DNA of 33,412 nt, taken from contig JBHEQW010000055.1 of the NCBI GenBank assembly GCA_046530935.1, positions 1 through 33,412 on the forward strand, read 5' to 3'. Shown in pieces: positions 1-8,544 of this stretch (within the stretch, counting starts at the first letter, position 1; each line of letters opens with the position of its first letter). Source of the stretch: Arsenophonus sp046530935. GTDB taxonomy: Bacteria > Pseudomonadota > Gammaproteobacteria > Enterobacterales > Enterobacteriaceae. Position numbers and translations under genes: made by a program. The notes below the pieces were generated by a model that did no database searches, was not told where the DNA came from, and was given only the letters and a program-made list of their open reading frames with translations.

Positions 1-9
1 TTATTGTCA

Positions 10-456
10 TGTTAACCTTACTAGAAGTAGATAATGCGTGCCATGTTTGTGTATTTTACGATCAAACTTGAGATAGTTTAATTACTAATTCAATCTATGA
101 TCAGTATAAGACAGCATTTTTTTGTTGTCGATAAAAACCTATTGGCAGCACTAGAAAATAATTAATTTGCTTAAGTGTTGTTGGTAAAAAACGTTTACTA
201 TAATAGGCGGAGATGATGTTATTTTTCTAAATAAAATCCAGATATAACCTAATAAATTTATGCTAAAAGCATTTATTTAGGTTAGGCATGTCTGAAGTTG
301 CTGCTATCATATTATTTACACAGGCAATATGGTGCTGAAATGCCAGGCATTGTAACTGCAGTATCAGAAGACTCTCTATCACAGTTGATTTTAATCGCTC
401 GTTAGGGTCTAAAGATCATTTTTAATATTAAAGTGTTTGGAATTGATCCAAAATGA
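10..456 (+). pseudogene. fkpB: fkpB pseudogene, FKBP-type peptidyl-prolyl isomerase
   Basis: Decayed gene for the FkpB (SlpA) prolyl isomerase, which lies directly upstream of ispH in E. coli. Pieces in several frames match FkpB in order: VYFTIKLE near 50, YDQYKTAFF near 100, DKNLLAALEN near 130-160, YGAEMPGIVTAVSEDSL near 330-385, then VDFNRSLGSKDHF and a final VFGIDPK before the stop at 454-456. At least four frameshifts and internal stops separate the pieces, so no functional protein is possible. The stop sits 10 bases before the ispH start, so the old operon spacing is preserved. The 5' end is uncertain because similarity fades at the window edge. Confidence 0.85.
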
Positions 457-466
457 GAGGGATAAG

Positions 467-1417
467 ATGCAAATATTGTTGGCTAATCCTCGAGGGTTTT
501 GTGCAGGTGTTGATCGAGCAATTAGTATCGTTGATCGAGCACTGGAGCTTTATGGGACACCAATTTATGTTCGTCATGAAGTCGTCCATAATCGTTATGT
601 GGTTGACAATTTTCGTCAATGCGGTGCAATTTTTATTGAGCAAATTTCTGAAGTCCCTGATGGAGCTATTTTGATCTTTTCTGCTCATGGTGTTTCTCAA
701 GCAATACGACAGGAAGCTAAGGAACGTAATCTAACCATGTTATTCGATGCAACTTGTCCATTGGTGACTAAAGTACATATGGCAATTGCGCGTGCCAGCC
801 GTGAAGGTAAAGAGGCTATTTTAATTGGTCATGTTGGGCACCCTGAAGTGGAAGGCACAATGGGACAATATAATAATCAGGCAGGCGGTATGTATCTGGT
901 TGAAACACCTAAAGATGTCTGGAAGTTAGAAGTAAAAGATGAAAAAAACCTTTGTTTTATGACCCAGACTACCCTATCTGTTGATGATACAGCTCATATT
1001 ATTGACGCCTTAAATACTCGTTTCCCAAATATTCTTGGACCACATAAAGATGATATTTGTTATGCAACAATTAATCGTCAGAAAGCAGCGCGTGAATTGG
1101 CTAATAAAGTTGATATTGTACTAATTGTTGGATCTAATAATTCTTCTAATTCAAATCGTCTTGTTGAATTAGTACAAAGAGCAGGTAAACCGGCTTACTT
1201 GATTGACTCTGCTGCTGATATTCAAGAGTATTGGCTGAAAAATATGCAGATTATTGGTATTACTGCTAGCGCTTCTTCACCAAATATTCTTGTTTGTCAG
1301 GTTATTGAACGCCTAAATGTTTTAGGTGCTAGTGAAATTATCGAACTTGCTGGTCATAAAGAAAATGTTGTTTTTGAAGTACCAAAAGAGTTAAGTGTTA
1401 AAATTAAGCAAATATAA
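467..1417 (+). CDS. ispH: 4-hydroxy-3-methylbut-2-enyl diphosphate reductase IspH
   Basis: Last enzyme of the MEP isoprenoid pathway. It reduces HMBPP to IPP and DMAPP with a [4Fe-4S] cluster in the cytosol. The protein is 316 residues, the E. coli length, and nearly collinear with it. The three cluster cysteines are visible in GFCAGVDRA (Cys12), DATCPLVTK (about Cys97) and DDICYAT (near 197). The substrate-binding HEVVHNR, SAHGVS and EGTMGQ motifs are intact, as is MTQTTLSVDD. I chose the ATG at 467, preceded by GAGAGG, because it gives the family N-terminus MQILLANPRGFC. A TTG at 437 would add ten residues that are really the fkpB tail in another frame. It is probably transcribed through the dead fkpB. 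Its retention fits an essential role. Confidence 0.97.
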   Translation: MQILLANPRGFCAGVDRAISIVDRALELYGTPIYVRHEVVHNRYVVDNFRQCGAIFIEQISEVPDGAILIFSAHGVSQAIRQEAKERNLTMLFDATCPLVTKVHMAIARASREGKEAILIGHVGHPEVEGTMGQYNNQAGGMYLVETPKDVWKLEVKDEKNLCFMTQTTLSVDDTAHIIDALNTRFPNILGPHKDDICYATINRQKAARELANKVDIVLIVGSNNSSNSNRLVELVQRAGKPAYLIDSAADIQEYWLKNMQIIGITASASSPNILVCQVIERLNVLGASEIIELAGHKENVVFEVPKELSVKIKQI

Positions 1418-1604
1418 TACTTATACCTGTTATTTTGGTATTTAATTAAATTGATTTTATCTTAGTTAATTTAGCATATAATTGAACTAATTCAAATGGT
1501 TTTTTTACTTGCTAATGGTTTTTGCAATCATTAGTAGGTTATGGTGAATGTTAATCTTATCGAACTTAGGATATTTAATCTGTCTTTAATCAATAGAGAA
1601 AAAG

Positions 1605-2140
1605 ATGATTAATTTAGATATTCGTGTTGGCATCTCTTTTGATAGTGGTTGGTTTTAAATTGCTGACCCTGGTAAAAGAGTGTGATGCAAATTAATTAAA
1701 GCAGGTTATTTCACAATAGGATGGCATTTTTATGAGGTCTGTTAGAAAAAAGCTCAAACGTAGTAATGTACGGTAATACCGTTGAATTAGTTAGTATTGG
1801 TTGCTTAAATGTTATAATTAATAAGGATTTGATTAATATTTTAGATAAATTTGATTTTTTTTATCGATTTTATTTATCATAAAGGTGGCACGCAATATTA
1901 TTTTAGAGTTTATAAAAATATGCTAAAATAATAACCATTGTCACAATATAGGTTTTAATAAAAATGAACAGAAGTTAATTTAAGACACTGTGAAACCGAT
2001 CTATCTCCATGAGATTAGCAGTAAATTTAGTGCTTATGTTAATTTTGTCTTGTAGTTTTAGGAAAAACAGAAAAAGTGATTGGCAAAGTATAGTGATATT
2101 GAGATTATTAAATTTCATCACGTGCATAAAGTGGATGCGA
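1605..2140 (+). pseudogene. dapB: dapB pseudogene, dihydrodipicolinate reductase
   Basis: Remnant of 4-hydroxy-tetrahydrodipicolinate reductase (lysine and meso-DAP synthesis), which lies near ispH in E. coli as well. The N-terminus reads MINLDIRVGIS, matching the family start before the Rossmann glycine loop, but the loop is ruined by a stop. The middle is badly shifted. The stretch near 2085-2137 reads SDIEIIKFHHVHKVDA, the catalytic His/Lys region (EAHHRHKVDAPSGT in E. coli). The frame then runs into a hairpin and an IS1595 relic, and the C-terminal half is missing. The call rests on these two matches in the right order plus the neighbourhood. Confidence 0.85.
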
Positions 2141-2143
2141 CGT

Positions 2144-2183
2144 TATCCAAACAGCTTTAGTAATGACTAAAGCTGTTTGGATA
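2144..2183. repeat. Perfect inverted repeat at the dapB/IS1595 junction
   Basis: Two 17-base arms (2144-2160 and 2167-2183) are exact reverse complements around a 6-base loop TAATGA. No T run follows on either strand, so a standard intrinsic terminator is not supported. It lies exactly where recognisable dapB stops and before the IS1595 relic, so it may mark the insertion point or a deletion joint. Confidence 0.8.
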
Positions 2184-2219
2184 TGTTAATCAAGCTTCTT
2201 TGTAGAAATCTATTATACT

Positions 2220-2236
2220 CTTATATAGTATATAAG
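2220..2236. repeat. Small hairpin upstream of IS1595 copy 1
   Basis: Six-base arms (2220-2225 and 2231-2236) around a 5-base loop, ending 23 bases before the position of the transposase start. Copies 2 and 3 have hairpins of different sequence at almost the same distance (see findings). Confidence 0.5.
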
Positions 2237-2259
2237 AAATTTTCGCTATAGAGGCTGCC

Positions 2260-3250
2260 ATAAAAAGCAACCAGTCATATAGATCAAAGAAACTCTTTCA
2301 TCACTCCATGCAAACATAAATAGATGCATCTTATTAGATCACTCGAGAAATTGTTGTCGAGTGATCTTTATTAATGCTTGAAGTCTAACTCATTCAACTT
2401 TATCCTGCAAATATTGTCAAAGTGAACATCTCATTGTCTATATTGTTGGGTATTCAATTAGAAGTAAAGTACTTTTGTTGCACAAATCCATATTGAAGGA
2501 ACAGATTTAACAATCTTGCTGAAACTGAAACACCTCTGGTAAAATTACATCACAAGAATAAATACTTTAGTTTTATCTGCAATGTATGTTGAATGATTTA
2601 AGTTTACGCTGGAGTCACAGATAAATAAACAAGCATTAATTTAAAAAGAGCGTTTAGATACCCCATCGTCACTGCTTCCTTACTTCAGCAGTAATAAGTC
2701 AATGTAAATGCATTAAGTTATATTGTTGAAGTTAGCGAAATATTTTTCTATAAATCCTTTAAATAGGGACGTTTTATCCTATATAAAAGAGCAAGAAAAT
2801 ACGTAAGATTAGGATATGAAAAGAAAGAATGAATTGTCTAGTCTTATCACCAAAAATTAAGATGGTCATATGAGCGATGAGATTCTTAAAAAATTTAATG
2901 CAGAGTATATTTGCTGTTTTCTTGAGGTGATTAGCATCGATAAATAGTTAATTCTTTGCTCCAATGGAATTTGGATAGCACGAAATCTTTGACAGATAGC
3001 ATAAAATTAGTCACCATCGATAAACTTAATAAGGTTGGATAATCAGAAAGTTATTGATAAGAAATTTTACATTCAAAATATAAACAGTTATATCACCTGA
3101 TTAAAAGAATGGCTGAGTAGATTCCTAGTCTAGTATTATTATATTTACTGAATTATCTGGCCTAGAGATAAGATTATTTAAAACTATAACAATTGAAATA
3201 CAGACGTTGGTTGGGAAAAATTGCTCTGTGAGCAAACCAAAAACTTTCGC
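2260..3250 (+). mobile_element. IS1595-family transposase relic, copy 1
   Basis: Decayed ISXO2-like DDE transposase. Frame-corrected pieces follow the family order. They include the end of the zinc-ribbon region (RNRFNNLAETETPL, like the family RTFNNLTGTPL) and a middle with SSLITKN and DEILKKFNAEYICCFLE. DLILCSNGIW corresponds to the catalytic LCSDG motif, and FYIQNINSYIT with LKEWLSRF to the conserved HIQNVNAYHSRLK region. Stops and shifts occur throughout. The start ATG has become ATA at 2260. Similarity to copies at 18.4-19.35 kb (same strand) and 13.5-14.5 kb (opposite strand) supports a repeat family. Terminal inverted repeats could not be fixed by eye. Confidence 0.75.
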
Positions 3251-3320
3251 TAACATACAATGTTTATTGAATGGTATTAGCAAATAGGGTATATGGCGAT
3301 CAGGCTACGTTCTACTTTGA

Positions 3321-4648
3321 TGCTTCATGAATCTGTTCTTCATTCTAAAATTGGACCTTGTTTACCTCAATAGTCAGGTAACTCAATCTCTTTAGCAGAT
3401 TCCGGCTTTTCTTACTAGATGTTGTAGCAGCTTAATACAGAGCAGTTTAATACAATTAAAAGGCTTGTTTTTTTTAACCATAGTTCTTCTAGCGTTAGCG
3501 TCTTTAGTCTAGTTTTGCAAAAGCCGATTTTTAATCTGATTCATCATTCTTTATTTGATGCTCAGTGTGCTGATTGGAAGTCGTATAATGACAATAGTTC
3601 TTCTCTGTTTTTTAAGTTTCTTTATTGCTGCACATGGTGCTTCTCTGGAAAATCTGTCCAACAAAACACATCAATGGCGTTTTTGATAAAATCACAACTC
3701 TCTCTCCTAGGCATGGCTTCTATGAGCTTAGTATTAACTTTCTGTTGCATGCATTTGATAAGTGATATCAGAACGGTAGATGTTTTTGTGCCAAAATAGC
3801 ATTGGTGCTGCGTGTCATGGAACATCTTTGCCATTTTGCATTCCAAAAACTAATAACATGGTCTCGCATAGCAAGAGCCCGAGAAATACGGGTAAGACAC
3901 TCACTCGCAAGGCAATTGAGAAATTTTATTAAGTCAGCTTCTGACTCCAGATAAGCATTTAATTAGAACAAGCTCCTTTAAGTACATCTTTAGTAAGATC
4001 TAAACCGGCGTGATACCATGCAAAGGCGATTATCTTATCTAAGAGAAGTGTATATGCCATATAGGAAGAAATAAATGTACCTCGTATCGTTTAAATCCAA
4101 CAGGTAGAATTGCATGTTCTTTTCAAGGCATTGTTGTTTTAGTCTCATAATGGTATTTGTATAGCGATTATCTGGTTTTTTAGTGAAAAGTGTTGACCTA
4201 CAGAGAGATTCATGAAAATTACCGTATAGATGCCTCATAATATGTGATGTATGTGATGTAAATACAGCCATATGGTAGGCATAACTCTTTGCATTTATTG
4301 CGCCACTCAGATAATGGAATATAAAAAGCTGTTGAAGCATATTCAGTTGACGCTTCTATAGATATCCTTCCTACTGACCTTATGCAATTTAATGTTAACA
4401 TTGCCTATACCAGTCTGTATGGTTTTTATGGAAAATAATCACTACTGATATGACACAGTGATGTATGAAAAGCACGTCAACAAGGCATACTGTTTAGTAT
4501 TTTACTATAGCATATGGTTGGCTATCTAGTTCACCTCAACTTTGGTGGGTATGAGCTATCTAGCAGTATTACTGATGAGTTTATGAAATGGATCAGAGAT
4601 AAAATCTGATTTTGCTGATACCTATCTCTGTAAGGTAGATTTTTCCAT
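3321..4648 (-). mobile_element. IS256-family transposase relic, copy A
   Basis: Decayed mutator-type (IS256-family) transposase read leftward from an ATG at 4648. The N-terminus MEKST is shared with the other copies; IGNVNIKLHKV corresponds to the family GDVEIKVPKV. Further along, FWNAMAKMFHDTQHQCYF over about 3760-3850 matches the conserved GFWNAL...F.DT..QRCW block. The right end abuts the surviving clpA tail. The left end carries TGCTTCATGAATCTGTTCT (3321-3339), which is nearly identical at the 3' ends of copies B and E. There are many stops and shifts. The family is well supported, but the exact outer ends are not. Confidence 0.75.
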
Positions 4649-4744
4649 GGCATAGAATATTTATATTCTTAAAGTCATTCACTAAATCAATAATCAGGGG
4701 ATATTCGCCAGAATCTTCAAAATCAGATACAGCAGAAATTAGCA

Positions 4745-5300
4745 TAACTCGAATAATAGTACTTTAACCAATAATAATGCTAGTAAAGGTAATTTTCGTG
4801 GTGTTCTCTTTGTGACGTAAGTGGTAATTTGGGCATGCAAGAAAGAAACAGAGCGTAAATCGATTGGTTTTACTGAGCATAATAATAATCATGATGCATT
4901 ATTGGATATAAAATAAATTTTTGCGTCTGATTTTTATAATCAATTAGATAGCATTATTTGGTTTAATGATTTGTTTGATACCAGAAGTTTTTTCCAAACT
5001 TATTTATAAGTTTATTGTTAAGTTATACATGGTGAACTTGATCAGAAAGGTCTATTAATTAAAATCAGTAAAGTAATGCGGTATCTAAATGACTTTGTAC
5101 TAAAGGCTAAGAATATGGTGAGATGGATGGAGCCGATTCCGTCCACCAAAAAAATATGGAGATAGAAAGACTAATTTAGGATAATTTAAAGAAATTTTTA
5201 TCTCATAAACTTTTATTTTGCTAGTTGAGGTACCTTGGTGCTTCTTAAGATCGATGTGAATAAGCAGGATCTAAAAATTAACCTATTATTTCTAATCGAT
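4745..5300 (+). pseudogene. clpA: clpA pseudogene, C-terminal remnant
   Basis: Only about the last 180 codons of ClpA remain. ClpA is the AAA+ unfoldase of the ClpAP protease that degrades N-end-rule and other substrates. Matches in order: TLTNNNASKGNFRGVLFVT near 4758, ETERKSIGFTEHNNNHDALL near 4840, FYNQLDSIIWFNDL near 4937 (E. coli FRNRLDNIIWFDHL), then ELDQKGLLIKISK near 5035 and a frameshifted IQDNLKK near 5180. The upstream three quarters are gone, replaced by IS256 copy A. The convergent arrangement with infA is the ancestral one. The tRNA-Ser gene serW that lies between them in E. coli is not present. Confidence 0.85.
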
Positions 5301-5339
5301 AGACAAATCTAAAGCAAAGGATGCTATAATTTAATTATA

Positions 5340-5356
5340 GCTGCTCTATGAGCAGC
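5340..5356 (-). other. Hairpin between clpA and infA 3' ends
   Basis: Seven-base G+C-containing arms GCTGCTC and GAGCAGC (read on the minus strand) around ATA, 65 bases past the infA stop. The tract after it on the minus strand is A+T rich but not a clean T run. A weak terminator for infA is possible. A second hairpin at 5389-5408 (TTAGTCT and AGACTAA arms) is closer to infA. Confidence 0.35.
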
Positions 5357-5420
5357 ATAATATTCCAATCGTATATGCCAATAGACAGTTAGTCTGTTAA
5401 TAGACTAAGAGTAGAAGTAA

Positions 5421-5639
5421 TTAACGGCTACGAAAGATGATTCGGCCTTTAGTTAGATCATAAGGAGTTAACTCGATAGTCACTTTGTCGCCTGTTAGAA
5501 TACGGATATAATTCTTACGCATTTTACCAGAAATATGCGCAGTAACTACGTGTCCATTTTCTAGTTCAACACGGAACATAGTATTTGGTAAAGTATCTAG
5601 TACTTTACCTTGCATTTCAATATTCTCTTCTTTGGCCAT
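5421..5639 (-). CDS. infA: Translation initiation factor IF-1
   Basis: A 72-residue OB-fold protein that binds the A site of the 30S subunit and works with IF2 and IF3 at initiation. It is almost identical to E. coli IF-1 over its full length (MAKEENIEMQG..., TMFRVELENGHVVTAHISG, ending KGRIIFRSR), so both ends are certain. AAGAGGA lies just upstream of the ATG as a ribosome binding site. It keeps its ancestral place between clpA (now a relic) and aat (now dead), facing the clpA tail. No sign of decay. Confidence 0.98.
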   Translation of the reverse strand: MAKEENIEMQGKVLDTLPNTMFRVELENGHVVTAHISGKMRKNYIRILTGDKVTIELTPYDLTKGRIIFRSR

Positions 5640-5640
5640 C

Positions 5641-5999
5641 TAATCCTCTTAGTTAATCACCAAGTTTTTATAGGTAAAATAATGTCGAAAAATCCTCATT
5701 ATGTAAGGGCGTCTAGAGTTTCAAGTCACTGCTTGATAGCACGAAAATATACAACAAGTATCCGATTTGAACAATCAAAAACAATAAAAAATAAAATGCA
5801 ATGATATCACAACAAAATATCTAACTTAGATTTCAATAGTGATGAATGAATTTGTCACTAATATTTTCATATTGAAGTTAAATCAGCTATTTGTTGTTTT
5901 GTTTAGATAGAAAAACATTTCTTATTTAATCATCTCAAAAAGTAAAGGGATTAATTTATTTTGTACTTGATAAATTTATAGTTTTCTTTAGCAGACACG
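5641..5999. other. Gene-free stretch upstream of infA
   Basis: About 360 A+T-rich bases between the infA start and the recognisable aat remnant. It should hold the infA promoter on the minus strand and the eroded 3' end of aat. I cannot pick out a convincing promoter or RNA gene. Confidence 0.5.
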
Positions 6000-6705
6000 T
6001 TTTATTGATAGGTTTATCGTGATTATTGATAGAGATAATTTAAAATTGCACACTAGTGATCTAGATCTACTCCTTTCACGCCTAAAGGAGCAGTATATGT
6101 ATCAATTATTTAACAATTAAAAAAGAGTTTATCATCAAAATTCAAGAAATGCTAATAAAAAGCAATAAGTGCATATTTATAACCGTCATTTAACACTGTT
6201 GAACATTAATTCATAAAAAAAATTTTACTAACATTAACACCATATAGCCTACCATTTAAATTTATGTGTCCTAAACTTCCTAAACTTAAAGTGAATAAGA
6301 GCAACGCAAAATTGATGCAAAGCAGTATAGGTTTCTATTATTTTGCTTTGTGATCAACAAGATTCTTTTTTATAATTGTGCGCATGCATCAGTGATAACA
6401 TTGTCAAAGTCATGAGTTAGTCTAATACTGAAAAGACGGTTTTCTCACTCTATTTTGTTCGGTAAAAGCATATTTCTGCTGGTCTGCTGGCAAGATAAAT
6501 ATATTTAGATCTAGCGAGCAGCAGCATAATAGTATTTTCGTTGGATTCAACTAAAGAAAAATCCATTCATAAATAGTCAGCCAGTAATCCAGGAAGATCC
6601 AGATTATCGCCGATGTCTAAATAAAGCATTTGGTTCATATAAAGTATATTTTGACGCTAGAAAGATATAAGATCCATCATTAATATGAAACATATAACAG
6701 CAATA
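6000..6705 (-). pseudogene. aat: aat pseudogene, leucyl/phenylalanyl-tRNA-protein transferase
   Basis: Decayed gene for the transferase that adds Leu or Phe to N-terminal Arg/Lys and so marks proteins for ClpS-ClpAP. Read leftward, it shows YEPNALF near 6635 and, in a second frame, LDIGDNLDLPGLLADYL near 6575-6620 (E. coli [22 protein letters not shown]). RLTHDFDNVITDACAQL follows near 6375-6420 (E. coli RVTMNYAFGQVIEGCA), and a weak TAPLGVKGV lies near 6080. Several frameshifts and stops are present. It sits between infA and cydC, as in E. coli. Confidence 0.85.
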
Positions 6706-6772
6706 ATTAACTAATTTTGTAATTATATTAGTAATAGTAATATTACTTAATAAAATTGAAAATAGTGTCACT

Positions 6773-8467
6773 TTAATTGTAATAATTTTTTATGGGTGTG
6801 TAATCAATCGCTTGCTCAATAATTTTCCCATTATCCATCACATATATTTGATCCATTTTTTCTAAAACTTCCAACCGATGCGTAATAACTAACAAGGTTT
6901 TATCGCAGCAGTCTTCCTGTAACTGAATTAGTATCTGTTTTTCAGTTTTTGCATCTAATCCTTCAGTTGGCTCATCCAATAAAATTACTGGTGCATCATA
7001 AAGTAGAGCTCTTGCAATACCTAATCGTCGTTGTTCACCGCCTGAGAGTTGTCGGCCACCTTCGCCAATCCAACTATCTAGCCCTTGATTTTTAATCAGA
7101 TTGTTTAAATCCAGTTGTTTTAACACTTTTATTAATAAAGTATCACTTGCATCATCTTTCGCTATTAATAGGTTTTTGCGTAAAGTGTCACTAAAAATAT
7201 GCGTTTGCTGTGGTACTACTGCCATTAATTTACGTAATGTTTTCTCATTATAGTGATTAATTGGATGGCCATTTATTAAGATCTGGCCTGAGCTGACATC
7301 CCATGCGCGCGTTAATAATTGTAATAGTGTAGATTTGCCACAGCCAGTTTTACCTAGTAGAGCAACATGTTTACCTGCATTGAGTGTCAAAGAGATATTT
7401 TGTAATGTTGGTTGTGGATGTTGTGGATAACTAAAATGTACTTTTTGTAATTTAATGTTAACCTGATTATTAATCATTATATCTGAATCTGGGAATGTTA
7501 CAGCTGGCTTCTGATTAATTAACTCCATTAAGCGATTTGCTGAAGTAATAACTTGGCCTAAATATTGAAATGCCATAGCCACCGGTCCAAAAACCTCAAA
7601 AGAAGCTAAGGTACAAAAGACCACCATGGCAATAAGTTCACTGGCTTTATGCTGTTCACCAATACCACTTGCTGTGATCCACATTAGTAAGATTGCGGTA
7701 AAGCCAGATATAAAAATCATAATAGATTGTGATAGTGCGCTTAAGTTTGATTGCTGCTGTTGGGATTTTAACCATTTGGATTCTAGATCGGTCAATACTT
7801 GCTGAAAGCGAGGTAATGCGCCAAAAACACTTAGTTCTGCTTGTGCCTGAATAATATTTATTAAACAAGCGCGATATTGGCTGCGAAATATAGTAAGATC
7901 ATATCCAATAGATTTTCCAGTCTGATAAAAGAAAAAAGGTAAGATAACTAACAAAGACAGCATAATTGTAGCAAGAGTAATGGCAAGAAATGAGTCTAAT
8001 ATGCTTAACGTAAAGGTGAGCAAAATAGTAATGATCAAAGCAACAAAGATGGGGGAAATCACCCGTAAATATAAGTGATCAAGGCTTCCAACATCAGCTA
8101 CTAGACGATTAAGAATATCTCCTTGACGATAATGTGCGATGCCGCTAGGTGATAGCGGAAATAGTTTTTGAAATATAAATATCCTTAAATATGCTAGGAT
8201 ACGAAAAGTTGTATCATGGTTAACTAAGAGTTCGACGTAACGACTGGCAGTACGGACAATTGCAAAGTTTCGAACGACTGCTATCGGTAGTATATAATTA
8301 AAAGCATGCTGCCCAGCAGCAGACATTGCTATTCCAGCTAAAAACCAACCTGATATGCTCAGTATGGTAATATTTGATAGTGTCGCAACAATGCTTAATA
8401 TAATGCCAAAATTAAGTAATAACCAATAACGACAATATAGCTTAAAAAAATTGAGTAGTACACGCAT
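6773..8467 (-). CDS. cydC: Cysteine/glutathione ABC exporter subunit CydC
   Basis: One half of the CydDC heterodimeric ABC transporter of the inner membrane. It is needed to assemble cytochrome bd; cysteine, glutathione and, in later work, haem have been proposed as substrates. The protein is 564 residues with an N-terminal six-helix membrane domain, then an ATPase domain. Walker A is LLGKTGCGKST (about residues 370-380), the signature LSGGEQRRLGIARALL (474-489), and Walker B VILLDEPTEGLD. I chose the ATG at 8467 because AAGGAG lies about eight bases upstream and MRVLLNFFKLY aligns with the E. coli start. An in-frame ATG at 8515 adds 16 unrelated residues. The C-terminus is slightly shorter and less conserved than in E. 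coli (573 aa). It starts 77 bases after cydD, so the two are probably cotranscribed. Confidence 0.96.
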   Translation of the reverse strand: MRVLLNFFKLYCRYWLLLNFGIILSIVATLSNITILSISGWFLAGIAMSAAGQHAFNYILPIAVVRNFAIVRTASRYVELLVNHDTTFRILAYLRIFIFQKLFPLSPSGIAHYRQGDILNRLVADVGSLDHLYLRVISPIFVALIITILLTFTLSILDSFLAITLATIMLSLLVILPFFFYQTGKSIGYDLTIFRSQYRACLINIIQAQAELSVFGALPRFQQVLTDLESKWLKSQQQQSNLSALSQSIMIFISGFTAILLMWITASGIGEQHKASELIAMVVFCTLASFEVFGPVAMAFQYLGQVITSANRLMELINQKPAVTFPDSDIMINNQVNIKLQKVHFSYPQHPQPTLQNISLTLNAGKHVALLGKTGCGKSTLLQLLTRAWDVSSGQILINGHPINHYNEKTLRKLMAVVPQQTHIFSDTLRKNLLIAKDDASDTLLIKVLKQLDLNNLIKNQGLDSWIGEGGRQLSGGEQRRLGIARALLYDAPVILLDEPTEGLDAKTEKQILIQLQEDCCDKTLLVITHRLEVLEKMDQIYVMDNGKIIEQAIDYTPIKNYYN

Positions 8468-8544
8468 ATTATATCTCCTTATGCACGATAAGTTATCATG
8501 GGCTAAAAAGTTCATTTAGTCTTTCTTAGCTTGCTGTAAGAACC

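Noticed and set aside
437..466. TTG start for ispH
   Set aside because: It lies inside the fkpB tail. The ATG at 467 has a ribosome binding site and gives the exact family N-terminus.
3622..3846. Short minus-strand frame as a separate gene, or an IS5 relic
   Set aside because: It resembled IS5 at first sight, but the better match in length and order is the IS256 block FWNAL...F.DT..QRC, and it fits within copy A.
5110..5160. Possible tRNA 3' end (CCGATTCCGTCCACCA)
   Set aside because: No cloverleaf can be built upstream, and the bases fall in the part of the clpA remnant corresponding to MGARPM. The likeness to a CCA end is chance.
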